DNA from: Gemmatimonadota bacterium
Lineage (GTDB): Bacteria; Gemmatimonadota; Gemmatimonadetes; Longimicrobiales; Gaopeijiaceae
Reading direction: 5' to 3'
Assembly (NCBI GenBank): GCA_007126575.1
Contig: SLBA01000070.1
Span: forward strand, 1 to 63,245
DNA length: 63,245 nucleotides
Under the pieces are notes generated by a model. It did not search any database, was not told the DNA's origin, and saw only the letters and a list, made by a program, of their open reading frames with translations. Shown here in pieces: positions 8,494 through 18,007 of the stretch (the stretch's first letter is position 1; the number at the start of each line of letters is the position of its first letter). The position numbers and the translations under genes were made by a program.

Positions 8494-9819
8494 TCAGGCG
8501 ATTCCGTGGCGGATCGCATGGTGCATGGCGTCGACGAAACGGTCGAGCTCTTCGGTGGTCGTGTAGACCGATGGGCTGATGCGCAGACCGGGGCAGTCGG
8601 GGTGCCCGATCGGGGTCACGATGATCCGGTGCCGATCCCAGAGCCAGCCCGCGAGCTCCGCGGGGGCAAGCCCGTCGAACTCGACGGTGGCGATGCCGGC
8701 GGCGAATCCGGGCTCCAGGCTGGTGTGCAGGCGGACCCGGTCTTCGGCGAGCAGCTCGCGGGCCCATCGGTCACGCAGGTACACGAGGCGGGCCTCCTTG
8801 CGGGCCGCCCCGATCCCCTCGTGAAAGGTGAGCGCCGCCCCGATCGCCAGGTAGTTTGGGGCGGGATGGGTGCCGATCTCCTCGAACTTTCGGATGTCGC
8901 TGTCGAGCGATTCCGGGGAGGCCATGAGGGGCCAGAGGTCCTCGATGCGTTCCCTGCGCACGTACAGGAAGCCCGTGCCGAAGGGTGCGAAGAGCCACTT
9001 GTGCAGCGAGGTGGCGTAGTAGTCGCAGCCCAGATCGTCGTGGTCGAAGCCGAAGTGGGCATAGGCGTGCGCGCCATCGACGATCACGGGAATCCCCCGG
9101 GCCCGGGCCATCTCGACGACCGGCTTCACCGGCAGGATCTGGCCGGTGATGTTGATCATGTGGCAGATCAGGATGAGCCGGGTGCGGGGGGTGATCCGCT
9201 CTTCGAAGCGCCGCACGATCTCGTCGGGGTCCTCGGCCGGCACGGGGATCGGGAAGGTCACGAGCTTGATCCCCTCGCGGCGCTCCCGCTGTTCGAAGGT
9301 GGTGAGCATGCGGGGGTAGTCCTGGTCGGTCGTGAGCACCTCGTCTCCCGCCTCCAGGTCGAAGCCGAACTGGCAGATCTGCAGCCCTTCCGAGGCGTTG
9401 CGGGTGATCGCCATCTCTTCCGGGTCACACCCGAAGTTGCGGGCGAGCCGCTGCCGGATCCCCTCCTTCTGGGGCTCCAGCACGCGCCACATCGTGCGGA
9501 CCGGGGCCTCGTTCGCGAAGGCCAGGTACCGGGCCATGGCGTCCTGCACCACCCCGGGGGCCGGGCTGACTCCCCCGTTGTTCAGGTTCACCAGGGAGCG
9601 GTCGACCCGAAACGCCGACTGGACCTCTCGCCAGAGGGGCTCGTCGCGGGCGGCCTCAGACGGGGGACGGTCGTCGCCCGCAAAGGCCTCCATGACCCGA
9701 TCGATGCCCCATGGATCGAGCGATCCCACCGCGGAGCGCGCCGCGGCGTGAAGGGGGGCGAGCCCGGCCGCCATCCCGGCGCCGGCCAGCCCTCCCAGAA
9801 ACGAACGTCGATCGAGCAA
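8494..9819 (-). CDS. Tat-exported class V aminotransferase-fold PLP enzyme (isopenicillin-N-epimerase-like)
   Basis: A PLP fold-type I protein related to cysteine desulfurase and isopenicillin N epimerase. The PLP-binding Lys274 lies in SLHKW and the cofactor Asp248 in VIVDGAHAYAH. With the TTG start at 9819 the protein is 441 residues and begins MLDRRSFLGG, a clear Tat signal. GGGAGG sits just upstream of that TTG. An ATG at 9918 is in frame but would put 33 residues before the Tat motif. Export of a PLP enzyme is unusual, but Tat-tagged epimerase-like proteins occur. It precedes a Tat-exported asparaginase-family hydrolase, suggesting periplasmic amino-acid or peptide modification. The exact reaction is unknown. 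Confidence 0.85.
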   Translation of the reverse strand: MLDRRSFLGGLAGAGMAAGLAPLHAAARSAVGSLDPWGIDRVMEAFAGDDRPPSEAARDEPLWREVQSAFRVDRSLVNLNNGGVSPAPGVVQDAMARYLAFANEAPVRTMWRVLEPQKEGIRQRLARNFGCDPEEMAITRNASEGLQICQFGFDLEAGDEVLTTDQDYPRMLTTFEQRERREGIKLVTFPIPVPAEDPDEIVRRFEERITPRTRLILICHMINITGQILPVKPVVEMARARGIPVIVDGAHAYAHFGFDHDDLGCDYYATSLHKWLFAPFGTGFLYVRRERIEDLWPLMASPESLDSDIRKFEEIGTHPAPNYLAIGAALTFHEGIGAARKEARLVYLRDRWARELLAEDRVRLHTSLEPGFAAGIATVEFDGLAPAELAGWLWDRHRIIVTPIGHPDCPGLRISPSVYTTTEELDRFVDAMHHAIRHGIA

Positions 9820-9993
9820 GGGGCCTCCCGAGGCTGACCGGAATCTGGAGTGGATCTTCGCCCAAGGTGCGGCCTGATCGGCTCCGCGGCAAATGGGGAG
9901 GGAGTTCCCGCGTGACATCAGGGGTGGCGGCGAGGGGGCGCGCCGGGTGGCGCTCTGGGATGGGGCGGGTGGCCGTCAGGGGCGGGGCGCCGG

Positions 9994-11310
9994 TCAGCCT
10001 CCGGCCAGCGCAGCACTCCGGGCCGGGAGGGATTCGGCGTACAGCCAGAGTTCGGTCTCGGCGTGAAAGGCCTCCCAGGCGAACCAGAAGGCCACGTACC
10101 CGTTGGGCATGCGGACCAGTGACTGGCCTGCGAGGGGGCCGTCGATCGCGTGGCCGTCCACGCTCCACTCGCTGCCCGTCTCCGCATCGATCAAGGCTCC
10201 GTCGGACGCCTCGATGTGCACGCGCACGCCCCCGTCGGTGATGGGACGGAAGAAGGCACCGCCCTGCGCGGCCCGGCTCCAAAGGACGATCGATTCGTCG
10301 CCCTCGATTTCGACGGGGATCGCGGCGACCCCGGCGTGGGGTGCGGCGGCCCGATCGAGTTCACCGAAGGGGAGGGCGACCCCGCCCATGGGCTGGCTGG
10401 GAGAGGACCCGTCGATCGGGTAGCCGAGGATGCGCTCCTTGGCCGGCCGTCGGTCGTCGAGCGAATTGACCGGGAAGAGGAACTCGCTGTTCTCCTCGTA
10501 GTTGCCGTAGGGGTACCGGGTGTAGTCGCGAGCGAATCCGGTGTTTCCGCTCAGGACCAGGGTGCCGGGGTGGAGTTCGACCCACTCCGACCAGTTCATC
10601 TCGATCGTGGGGACCATGGGGAGCCGAAGGCCGTCCTGGGAGCCGCAGCGCGCGGTGCGCATCATTTGCGGGAAGAGCGTGGTTCCGGTGCGGTCGAACA
10701 TCATCAGATTGTTCTGGAAGATGAGGCCGGACACGCCCAGGGTGCCGCCCCGGATCACCTCGCGGTCGAAGGTGAGCGCCGACCCGGTGAGGGGGCAGTA
10801 GGTGACGGCGACGCGGGTTTCGGAATCGAAGTCGATGTTCGCGATCTCGTGCCACCACAGGATGTTGTGGGGCACGGCGTAGGCCTGGCCGTCGTGTTCG
10901 ATCCCGATGACCCGGACGTCGGGGAAGGGGTGCTGGAGCTCGAGGAAGCTCACCGACGGATGGTTCGCCGGCACGAAGCCCGGGTCCTGAAGCGACGGGA
11001 TCCCATCTGCGCCGACCCCGCCGTCGAAGATCTGCGACGAGGGGAGGCTGCACTGGAGCCCGCTGAAGTCGCGCGGGGGGTTCTGGGAGTCGGACTGGGT
11101 GGTCAGGTCCTGGCACCCCGCGAGGACCAGGACGGTGGCCCAGGCGGCCCACAGGAGTGCTGTGGCGCGCGGGCGTCCTGGGGCCGGGTCGGTGGGTGGT
11201 CCCGCGGGTGGGTGCGTGGGCGGGCCGGCCGGCGGGTGCCCGGGGGCGGGGTGAGCGGGGGACGGGTGCACGGGGAGTTCGCCGTGGGGATCGTCGGACC
11301 TGCGGGTCAT
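9994..11310 (-). CDS. DUF3179-family lipoprotein with proline-rich leader
   Basis: A 438-residue protein with a DUF3179 domain: VIGIEHDGQAYAVPHNILWWHE, then VTYCPLTGSALTFDR and SGLIFQNNLMMFDR. Its function is not established. A lipobox (VLVLAGC) places it on a membrane as a lipoprotein, but the lipobox is preceded by about 48 residues rich in Pro, Ala, His and Gly, which is far longer than a usual leader. ATG 11310 is supported by AGGAG five bases upstream. An internal start giving a normal leader is possible, though no obvious RBS marks one. Downstream lie the two Tat-exported enzymes, after a 174-base gap. Confidence 0.8.
   Translation of the reverse strand: MTRRSDDPHGELPVHPSPAHPAPGHPPAGPPTHPPAGPPTDPAPGRPRATALLWAAWATVLVLAGCQDLTTQSDSQNPPRDFSGLQCSLPSSQIFDGGVGADGIPSLQDPGFVPANHPSVSFLELQHPFPDVRVIGIEHDGQAYAVPHNILWWHEIANIDFDSETRVAVTYCPLTGSALTFDREVIRGGTLGVSGLIFQNNLMMFDRTGTTLFPQMMRTARCGSQDGLRLPMVPTIEMNWSEWVELHPGTLVLSGNTGFARDYTRYPYGNYEENSEFLFPVNSLDDRRPAKERILGYPIDGSSPSQPMGGVALPFGELDRAAAPHAGVAAIPVEIEGDESIVLWSRAAQGGAFFRPITDGGVRVHIEASDGALIDAETGSEWSVDGHAIDGPLAGQSLVRMPNGYVAFWFAWEAFHAETELWLYAESLPARSAALAGG
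11206..11224 (+). other. G-quadruplex-type motif
   Basis: Four GGG runs with loops of one, five and one bases occur on the plus strand, inside the proline-rich leader of the DUF3179 gene. The G-rich strand is the template strand of that gene, so the mRNA is C-rich here. Confidence 0.4.
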
Positions 11311-11899
11311 GGGTGCTCCTGGGACGGGGTCAAGGGCGCGACCTGGGGCCTCTGTGCAGGGGAATCCGTGGTGTTCGCGATGGGTTCCGGGGTGCGGGTC
11401 GGCGCCCTGCCAGCCGCCCCGCCCCCTGCCCACGACCCGCTCCGTGCCAGCCGCCCCCCCTTCGCCGAGGACCAGACGCGAAAGTCCACACTCATGGGTC
11501 TCCGCGGGACGGTTGTGGAGTACCGCGTCGTATGGGAGACAAAGTCCACAATCGTTGTTCGCCAGTATTGGCGCGCGTGGACTGAGCGGTCTATACGGAG
11601 ACGCAGAGCGCAAGCGTCCGAAAACGAGCTGTCTAGTGTGTAGAAACGGTTCTCTGCCGCGAAAGTCCGCCCGCGCCACCGCGACGACCTGCCCGTCCCT
11701 CGGCGAAGACCCGCCCGCCCTGGGAAAGTCCGCTCGAGGCGGTGCGGCAGCGATCAACTCCGCGGACGCCACCAGCGGAGGAACCGTTTTTCGGAGCACC
11801 GGGACGCAGGGGAGCTTTTCGAGCGGGATCGGGGTTGATACCAACCGAAGCCTTGGAGATCCCTGATTTCCGGAACCGTTACCGGGGAGTTGATAGCGT
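11311..11899. promoter_or_regulatory. 589-base divergent intergenic region with repeated AAAGTCC motif
   Basis: This gap separates the DUF3179 gene (minus) and the TonB receptor gene (plus). No convincing gene is in it. Four copies of AAAGTCC lie on the plus strand at 11481, 11541, 11662 and 11725; the first two extend to AAAGTCCACA and are exactly 60 bases apart, the third is 121 and the fourth 63 bases on. CCAGTATTGG (11562-11571) is a local inverted repeat. The spacing suggests repeated protein-binding sites on one face of the DNA. A single clear sigma-70 promoter was not found. Confidence 0.5.
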
Positions 11900-13999
11900 A
11901 TGCGACCGTTGGCCTTGTCCGTGTTGTGCCTTCTGATGATCGGTGTTCCCCTTGTGGCGAGCGCGCAGGATCCGCCCCTTCCCGACACGATCCGGATCGA
12001 CCCGGTCGAGGTCACCGTGCTGCGCACCCCGGTGCAGCTCGCCGATGCGCCCCTTGCGATCTCGGTTCGGGGTGAAGAGGAGCTTCGTCGGGCCCGCAGC
12101 GGTGCCTTTCTCGAGGAGGCCCTCCAGGGGCTACCCGGCGTTCAGGTGCAGAACCGGTTCAACCCGGCCGTCGGCGAGCGGATCGCGATTCGCGGGTTCG
12201 GCGCGAGAGCCCAGTTCGGGGTTCGCGGGGTCCGGGTGATCGTCGACGGGATCCCGGCGACCCTGCCCGATGGGCAGTCGACGCTGGACCACCTCGACAT
12301 CGGGTCGCTCGGACGGGTCGAGGCGATCCGGGGACCCGCATCGGCGCTGTATGGAAACGCGTCCGGCGGGGTGCTCTCCTTCCAGACCCGGGCCCCGTCG
12401 CAGTCTCCGGTGCGGGTTGAGGTCGAGACGGTCGCGGGCAGTCACGGACTCCAGCGGGGACAGGCCACGGCCTCGGGAACGGTCGGCGAGACCGGCTACC
12501 TGGTCACGTTGTCGTCGCTGAGCTGGGACGGGTACCGCTCGCTTCCGGGTGAGGGTGCCGAGGGGACGTACGGAAGCTCGGAGCGCCAAGGGTTCAATGC
12601 GCGCGTGCTGCATCCCCTGGCGGGCGGCGAGCTGTCGCTGACGCTGAATGCGGTGGAGCTCGATGCCGAGAATCCCGGTTCGCTGCCCGAGGATCAGCGA
12701 GGGCTGGAGACGCGGCCCGCCTGGGGCTTCAACACGGTTCAGGGGGCGGGCAAGGAGGTCAGCCAGCAGCAGGCGGGGGTGCGATGGGTCGGTGCGCCTT
12801 CGGGCTGGCAGACCGAGCTCTCGGGGTTCTGGATCGGCCGCCACGTGATCAACCCCATTCCGTCGGACATCATCGACCTGGACCGCGACGCCCTCGGGCT
12901 TCGGGCGCAGGTCGGCCGCAATCACGTCCTGGGAGCCGGCACCCTGCAGTGGGTGGCCGGAGTCGAGGCCGACCAGCAGTGGGACGACCGGCTGAATTTC
13001 CAGAACCAGCAGGGCAGCCGGGGGGACCTGACGCTCGACCAGGAAGAGACGGTGCGCGGGGTCGCCCTCTTCCTTCAGGGTACGGCGCCCCTGCCCGGCC
13101 GGGGTGAAGTGCTGGCCGGCATCCGGTGGGATCGCCACACCTTCGAGGCGGTCGACCGATTCCCCCGCTCCGGCGACGAGGCCGACGGGACGGGGCAGCG
13201 GGCCATGGACGCGGTGAGCCCCTCGCTGGGAGTGCACCTGAACGTGGGCGACCGGACCGACCTGTTCGCCTCGGCCAGCACCTTCTTCGAGACGCCCTCG
13301 ACCACCGAGCTGGCCAACCGGCCCGATGGAGCCGGTGGATTCAACCCCGATCTCGAGCCGCTTCGCGGGATTTCGGGTGAGGTCGGGCTGCGGGGTCGGC
13401 TGAACGGGAGCGTCAGCTGGGAGCTGACCGGGTACCGCACCAACCTGGAGAACGAGCTGGTCCCCTTCGAGGTCCCACAGGCGCCGGGACGCACCTTCTT
13501 CCGGAACGCGGGATCGTCCTATCACCAGGGGGTCGAGGCCACCCTGGCCACCCAGCCGGTGCCGGGGCTCTTCCGCACCGAGCTCACGTACTCGTGGACC
13601 GATGCCCGCTTCCGGAGCTACGCGACCGAGTCCGAGACCTTCGACGGGAACCGGGTTCCCGGGGTCGCTCCCCACCGGGCGCGGGTCCTGGCCGCGTGGA
13701 CTCCCGAGAACGCTCGGCTCGAGATCTCGGGTAACTACCTGCACGCGGTTCCGGTCAATGACCTGAACACGGCCGAGGCTCCGTCCCACCTGCTGTGGGA
13801 CCTGAGGGTCGCCGCGCCCGAGTGGGCGCCGGGTGGGGGGGCCGTCAGCTTCGCTCCCTGGATGGCCGTGACCAACCTTCTGGATCGTGGGCACACCGCA
13901 TCGGTGGTCGTGAACGCCTTCGGCGGTCGCTACTTCGAGCCGGGGCCGGGCCGCTCGCTCCAGCTCGGGGTCCGCGGGGTCTGGGGGAGTGCTCGATAG
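11900..13999 (+). CDS. TonB-dependent outer-membrane receptor
   Basis: A 699-residue TonB-dependent receptor of the siderophore/cobalamin type. It has a signal peptide ending near ASAQ, a TonB-box-like stretch (VEVTVLRTP) at about residue 37, and a plug domain with EALQGLPGVQVQ, IAIRGFGAR and RVEAIRGPASALYGN. The rest is a 22-strand-type barrel with conserved NLEPLRGISGEVGLRG and NLLDRGHTASVVVNAFGGRYFEPGPGRS near the end. The ligand is unknown; iron chelates are most likely by family. GGGGAG lies 11 bases upstream of the ATG. The long upstream region with AAAGTCC repeats may control it. Confidence 0.92.
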   Translation: MRPLALSVLCLLMIGVPLVASAQDPPLPDTIRIDPVEVTVLRTPVQLADAPLAISVRGEEELRRARSGAFLEEALQGLPGVQVQNRFNPAVGERIAIRGFGARAQFGVRGVRVIVDGIPATLPDGQSTLDHLDIGSLGRVEAIRGPASALYGNASGGVLSFQTRAPSQSPVRVEVETVAGSHGLQRGQATASGTVGETGYLVTLSSLSWDGYRSLPGEGAEGTYGSSERQGFNARVLHPLAGGELSLTLNAVELDAENPGSLPEDQRGLETRPAWGFNTVQGAGKEVSQQQAGVRWVGAPSGWQTELSGFWIGRHVINPIPSDIIDLDRDALGLRAQVGRNHVLGAGTLQWVAGVEADQQWDDRLNFQNQQGSRGDLTLDQEETVRGVALFLQGTAPLPGRGEVLAGIRWDRHTFEAVDRFPRSGDEADGTGQRAMDAVSPSLGVHLNVGDRTDLFASASTFFETPSTTELANRPDGAGGFNPDLEPLRGISGEVGLRGRLNGSVSWELTGYRTNLENELVPFEVPQAPGRTFFRNAGSSYHQGVEATLATQPVPGLFRTELTYSWTDARFRSYATESETFDGNRVPGVAPHRARVLAAWTPENARLEISGNYLHAVPVNDLNTAEAPSHLLWDLRVAAPEWAPGGGAVSFAPWMAVTNLLDRGHTASVVVNAFGGRYFEPGPGRSLQLGVRGVWGSAR

Positions 14000-14023
14000 G
14001 GTGCCGGCCCCTCCGGTGCGTCC

Positions 14024-14902
14024 GTGATCACCCCGGGTCTCACCCCGGCCGGTCCCGCCGACGTCGCCCGTCACTACGACGAGCTCGATGGGTTCTATCG
14101 GGCGCTCTGGGGGGAGCACCTTCACCACGGACTCTTCGAGCACCGAGGCGAGGACCCGGCGGTCGCGACCGAGCGGCTCGTCGATCGGGTGGCCGACCTG
14201 GGTGAAATCGGGGCCGGCACCGAGGTCTGCGACGTCGGATGCGGGTACGGGGCGACGGCCCGGAAGCTGGCGGTCGAGAGGGGCGCCCGGGTCCGTGGGC
14301 TGACCCTGTCGGCCGCGCAGGTGAAGGTCGCCCGCGCTCGAACTCCCGACACGCTGCCCCCGGGCGCCTCGCTCGAGCTGCTCCAGGGGGACTGGCTGCG
14401 AAACGACTTTCCCGATGGCTCCTTCGACACAATCGTCGCGATCGAGTGCCTGACGCACATGCCGGACCAGGCCGCCTTCTTCGCCGAGGCGACTCGTACG
14501 CTTCGGCCGGGGGGGCGACTGGTGGTCTGCGCCTGGCTCACCGGAGACGACCCGGGGCGGGCGGCGCGACGCTGGCTCCTGGAGCCCATCTGCCGCGAAG
14601 GGGAGCTTCCGGGAATGGGCTCCGTGGCCGAGACCCGCGAGCTGATATCCCGGGCCGGGCTCGAGCTGCTGGCCTTTCAGGACTGGTCGGGGGCGGTGCG
14701 TCGGACCTGGACGGTCTGTGCGCGGCGGGTGGCCTCGGCCCTGGCGACGGATCCTGCCGCCCGGCGCCTCCTGCGGGACCCGGCCGTGCGAAGCCGGGGG
14801 TTTGCCCGCTCGGTCTTCCGGATCTGGCTCGCCTACCGGGTGGGCGCGATGCGCTACGGCCTCTTCGTGGCCCGAAGACCGGTCGCCGGGTCCGGCAGAT
14901 GA
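14024..14902 (+). CDS. SAM-dependent class I methyltransferase
   Basis: A 292-residue methyltransferase similar to the tocopherol/sterol/cyclopropane-type small-molecule methyltransferases. Motif I is VCDVGCGYGATA (about residues 68-79), the acidic post-I region follows, and a later segment FDTIVAIECLTHMPD marks motif IV. The N-terminal YRALWGEHLHHGLF stretch is typical of that group. The start is GTG. The substrate is unknown, perhaps a lipid quinone or isoprenoid. It lies 24 bases after the TonB receptor gene and its stop overlaps the next ATG, so the three may be co-transcribed. Confidence 0.82.
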   Translation: MITPGLTPAGPADVARHYDELDGFYRALWGEHLHHGLFEHRGEDPAVATERLVDRVADLGEIGAGTEVCDVGCGYGATARKLAVERGARVRGLTLSAAQVKVARARTPDTLPPGASLELLQGDWLRNDFPDGSFDTIVAIECLTHMPDQAAFFAEATRTLRPGGRLVVCAWLTGDDPGRAARRWLLEPICREGELPGMGSVAETRELISRAGLELLAFQDWSGAVRRTWTVCARRVASALATDPAARRLLRDPAVRSRGFARSVFRIWLAYRVGAMRYGLFVARRPVAGSGR

Positions 14903-15294
14903 AGGGGGTCGGGGCGGCGCTCCGGGGCCGGTTCCTTCGCTTCCGCCGCGAGATCATCGTGGTGGCCTACGCGATCCGGCATCCGGAGACGCCCCTGCGG
15001 CTTCGCCTGGCAGGCGGCTTCTTCCTGCTCTACCTGGCCAGTCCGGTCGACCTGATCCCCATCGTGGTGCCCGTAGTGGGGCTGCTCGACGACCTGGTGA
15101 TCGTACCATGGGGCCTCAGTCAGGTCGTGGGTCGTCTGCCCCCGACCACCCGGGCCGACGCCGAAGAGAAGGCGCAGCGGTTCATCGGGCGATGGGTGAA
15201 GCGACCGCTCGTCTTCCTGCTCGTACTGATCGTCACCCTGATGCTCCTGTGGGCGCTGCTCCTCGCACTCCTCTGGTGGATTTTCTTCGGGTGA
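14899..15294 (+). CDS. YkvA/DUF1232 small membrane protein
   Basis: A 131-residue protein with the DUF1232 core: a hydrophobic helix followed by LLYLASPVDLIPIVVPVVGLLDDL, here seen as YLASPVDLIP and GLLDDLVIV. A second strong membrane helix (LLVLIVTLMLLWALLLALL) ends the protein. The family has no proven function. It overlaps the methyltransferase stop (ATGA) and so is translationally coupled to it. Confidence 0.85.
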   Translation: MKGVGAALRGRFLRFRREIIVVAYAIRHPETPLRLRLAGGFFLLYLASPVDLIPIVVPVVGLLDDLVIVPWGLSQVVGRLPPTTRADAEEKAQRFIGRWVKRPLVFLLVLIVTLMLLWALLLALLWWIFFG

Positions 15295-15400
15295 TTTCGA
15301 GCTTGTCCGGGGCGGACCGATGCGGCCACCCCGGTTGCGTCCGACTCGCGGGTTTCCAATCCTATTTCGTGCCATTCCTGTGACTCGAGATGGGAACGAC

Positions 15401-17128
15401 ATGGAGACGCTGCGGCAGGTTGCGGAAACATTGGAGGGGTGGGTCTGGGCCTCGGGGATCGATCTCGGCGAAGAGACGATTCCCTTCGTGGTCATCCTTC
15501 TGCTCGGAGCCGGACTCTACTTCACCCTTCGACTGGGCTTCATCCAGGTCCGACGTCTGGGACACGGAGTAGCGGTCGCCACGGGCCGATATGACGATCC
15601 CGACGAGCCGGGGGATGTCACCCACTTCCAGGCGCTGTCGACGGCGCTGTCGGCCACGGTCGGGATCGGAAACATCGCCGGCGTCGCGATCGCCCTGCAC
15701 TGGGGCGGCCCGGGTGCCCTCTTCTGGATGTGGATGACCGCGATCTTCGGGATGGCCACCAAGTTCGCCGAGGTCACCCTCGCCCAGGAGTACCGTGACG
15801 TGAAGGAGCGGGGCCCCGATCACCCGGTATGGGAGGGGACGGTCAGCGGAGGGCCCATGTACTACATCGAGCGGGGGCTCGGCAAGCGCTGGAAGCCCCT
15901 GGCCGTCCTCTTCGCCGTGGGTCTCGGGCTGGCGGCCTTCCTGACCGGAAACGGGATCCAGGCCAACACCGTGGCCGACGTGATGCGTGACGAGTTCAGC
16001 GTCCCGATCTGGATCAGCGGGCTGATCACCGCCGGGGTCGTCGCGGCGGTGATTCTCGGCGGGATCTCGCGGATCGGGAGGGTGACCGGGATCCTCGCCC
16101 CCGCCATGGCCACCGTGTACGTGGCGGGAGCGATGGTGATCATCGTGATGAACTACGACCAGGTCCTGCCGTCTCTCGCCCTGATCGTGACCGAGGCCTT
16201 CAACCCCAGCGCCGGAGTGGCCGGGGTGGGGGTGGGAGCCTTCCTGGTGACCCTCATGTGGGGAGCCCGCCGGGGTCTGTTCTCGAACGAAGCGGGAATG
16301 GGCTCGGCCCCGATCGCCCACGCGGCCGCAAAGACCGATGAGCCGGTGTCCGAAGGGGTCGTCGCCCTCCTCGAACCCTTCATCGACACGATCCTGGTCT
16401 GCACCATGACGGCGCTCGTGATCATCATGACCGGTGCCTGGGGCGACCGCTTCGAGACCGAACTCACCTTCACGGGGGGGCACATGAGCTTCCTCGAGGA
16501 GCTCGACGAGGGGCGCTTCGACTTCTACGTGAGTGCGCCTGACGAGATCGAGGTCGTCGACGGGGTTCCGGTCGACACCGGGCCCGGCGCCCGCCGTCTC
16601 GCGTGGCACGAGGTCGCGATCGGCACCTTCTACACCGACGAGGCCCAGACCCTGCTCTTCACCGGCGTGATCCTCCCGGGCGAGAACCGGGCGGTCGCCG
16701 CCGACGGGACCCAGTACAGCTCGCTCTTCGGAAACGCGCCGCTGAACGGCGCACCCCTCACCATGGCCGCCTTCCAGCGGGGCCTTCCGGGAGACTGGGG
16801 CCAGTACATCGTGATCCTGACCGTCCTGCTCTTCGCGATCTCGACCGCGATTGCGTGGAGCTATTACGGGGACCGGTGTGCCTTCTACCTTTTCGGATCG
16901 CGGGCGGTACTCCCCTACAAGGTCGCCTTTGTCGGCATGCACTTCCTGGGTGCCGTGGTCCCGCTCACGGTGGCATGGACCATCGGAGATGTCTTCCTGG
17001 GGCTCGTCATCATTCCGAACCTGTTGGCCGTCATCCTGTTGACCCCGAAGGTCCGGAAGCTCGCGAAGGACTACTTCGAGCGACGCCCCTGGGAGACAGT
17101 CGGCCACCCCCCGGCGGACCGTCGTTGA
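15401..17128 (+). CDS. Sodium:alanine symporter (AGCS family)
   Basis: A 575-residue polytopic transporter of the alanine/glycine:cation symporter family, which imports small neutral amino acids with Na+. Signatures are [59 protein letters not shown] and the late [13 protein letters not shown] soluble-looking insert at about residues 350-450 (from the helix ending MTGAWG to the segment before GDWGQYIVI) makes it longer than the usual 450-490 residues. ATG 15401 gives a short cytoplasmic N-terminus before the first helix. It is a single gene; its 3' end faces a convergent outer-membrane protein gene. Confidence 0.92.
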   Translation: METLRQVAETLEGWVWASGIDLGEETIPFVVILLLGAGLYFTLRLGFIQVRRLGHGVAVATGRYDDPDEPGDVTHFQALSTALSATVGIGNIAGVAIALHWGGPGALFWMWMTAIFGMATKFAEVTLAQEYRDVKERGPDHPVWEGTVSGGPMYYIERGLGKRWKPLAVLFAVGLGLAAFLTGNGIQANTVADVMRDEFSVPIWISGLITAGVVAAVILGGISRIGRVTGILAPAMATVYVAGAMVIIVMNYDQVLPSLALIVTEAFNPSAGVAGVGVGAFLVTLMWGARRGLFSNEAGMGSAPIAHAAAKTDEPVSEGVVALLEPFIDTILVCTMTALVIIMTGAWGDRFETELTFTGGHMSFLEELDEGRFDFYVSAPDEIEVVDGVPVDTGPGARRLAWHEVAIGTFYTDEAQTLLFTGVILPGENRAVAADGTQYSSLFGNAPLNGAPLTMAAFQRGLPGDWGQYIVILTVLLFAISTAIAWSYYGDRCAFYLFGSRAVLPYKVAFVGMHFLGAVVPLTVAWTIGDVFLGLVIIPNLLAVILLTPKVRKLAKDYFERRPWETVGHPPADRR

Positions 17129-17160
17129 TCGGTCGGGGGGGTGACCGCATGATCGTCACC
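17105..17160. terminator. Hairpins between convergent genes
   Basis: GACCG pairs with CGGTC and flanking C and G runs extend the stem around the symporter stop. A second stem, GGTGAC (17140-17145) with GTCACC (17155-17160), fills the rest of the 34-base gap. Together they likely end transcription from both sides. Confidence 0.5.
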
Positions 17161-17162
17161 GG

Positions 17163-17828
17163 TCAGAAGCGAACGCCGAGACTCACGCTGAAGAAGGGGT
17201 CGACGTCGTCGGCAGAGTCGAGCCCGGCCTCCCCGCGCACGAAGAACTCGTCGACCGAGATCGTGCCGCCCCCGATCACGAACAGGGAATTGTCGGTCTC
17301 GGTGATCGACTCCTGGGTGAAGCGCCGGTGCGCGACCCCGGCGCGGGCCGATGGGATGAGCGCCGGTCCGCCGTCGGAGAGGGCGATCCGGCCGCCGACC
17401 GAGAGTCCCAGCGGGATCCGGATCCGGGTGGTCGAGACCTCGTTGATCGACCGCGAGGTGTAATCGGCCCCGGTGACCGGGCAGATGCTGAGGCCATTCG
17501 AGCGGATGTCGTACGAGACCCGCCCCTCGAAGCGGGCCACCCGCTCGTCGGAGGCGTCCTCTTCGAGCGAGACCCCGGCCCGAAGCCCGAGGGGCCCAGG
17601 GACGTTCGCCTCGACCCCGACACCGAAGTCGTTCGTGCGTTCGGTGATGTTCGCGTCGCCGGTGAGCGAGAACTGCCCCGGTGCGTTCGGGCTTCCCAGG
17701 CAGACCTGCGCGAGCGCCGAGATCGGGGTGAACAGGAGGGTGGCCCCGGCCAGGAGGAGAACGGCCGGAAGGGCCATCGGCGATCGGGAGGGGGCTCGGG
17801 AGGTATGGGGAGCACAGGGACGGTTCAT
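17163..17828 (-). CDS. Predicted outer-membrane beta-barrel protein
   Basis: A 221-residue exported protein. A hydrophobic leader (LPAVLLLAGATLLFTPISALA) is followed by a region of alternating polar and hydrophobic residues with frequent glycines, and the chain ends SLGVRF. A C-terminal Phe is typical of substrates of the BAM complex. Two cysteines (CLGS and ICPV) could pair. I do not recognise a named family. The leader has an extended basic N-region, so a later start at Met18 is possible. The upstream region is the repeat-rich stretch 17829-18079. Confidence 0.65.
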   Translation of the reverse strand: MNRPCAPHTSRAPSRSPMALPAVLLLAGATLLFTPISALAQVCLGSPNAPGQFSLTGDANITERTNDFGVGVEANVPGPLGLRAGVSLEEDASDERVARFEGRVSYDIRSNGLSICPVTGADYTSRSINEVSTTRIRIPLGLSVGGRIALSDGGPALIPSARAGVAHRRFTQESITETDNSLFVIGGGTISVDEFFVRGEAGLDSADDVDPFFSVSLGVRF

Positions 17829-17916
17829 CGGGTGGCCTCGGTTCGAGAAGGGGACGAAATCCTACAGCCCCTTATGCGAAACCCGGGGCCCTCACCCGCC
17901 ATCGCCCGCCACCGTG

Positions 17917-17969
17917 ACCGGAAATCGTACTTTCGAGGAGTTTTCGGGGACGTTTGTACGATTTCCGGT
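17917..17969. repeat. Perfect 14-base inverted repeat with 25-base spacer
   Basis: ACCGGAAATCGTAC (17917-17930) and its exact reverse complement (17956-17969) flank 25 bases. Immediately downstream GCCGGGA-AGCC-TCCCGGC (17979-17996) is another perfect stem. They lie in non-coding DNA upstream of the outer-membrane protein gene and downstream of the CopC-like gene. Possible roles are operator, structured RNA or remnant of a small mobile element. Confidence 0.7.
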
Positions 17970-18007
17970 ACCCCATCCGCCGGGAAGCCTCCCGGCCGAC
18001 CCGGGCT

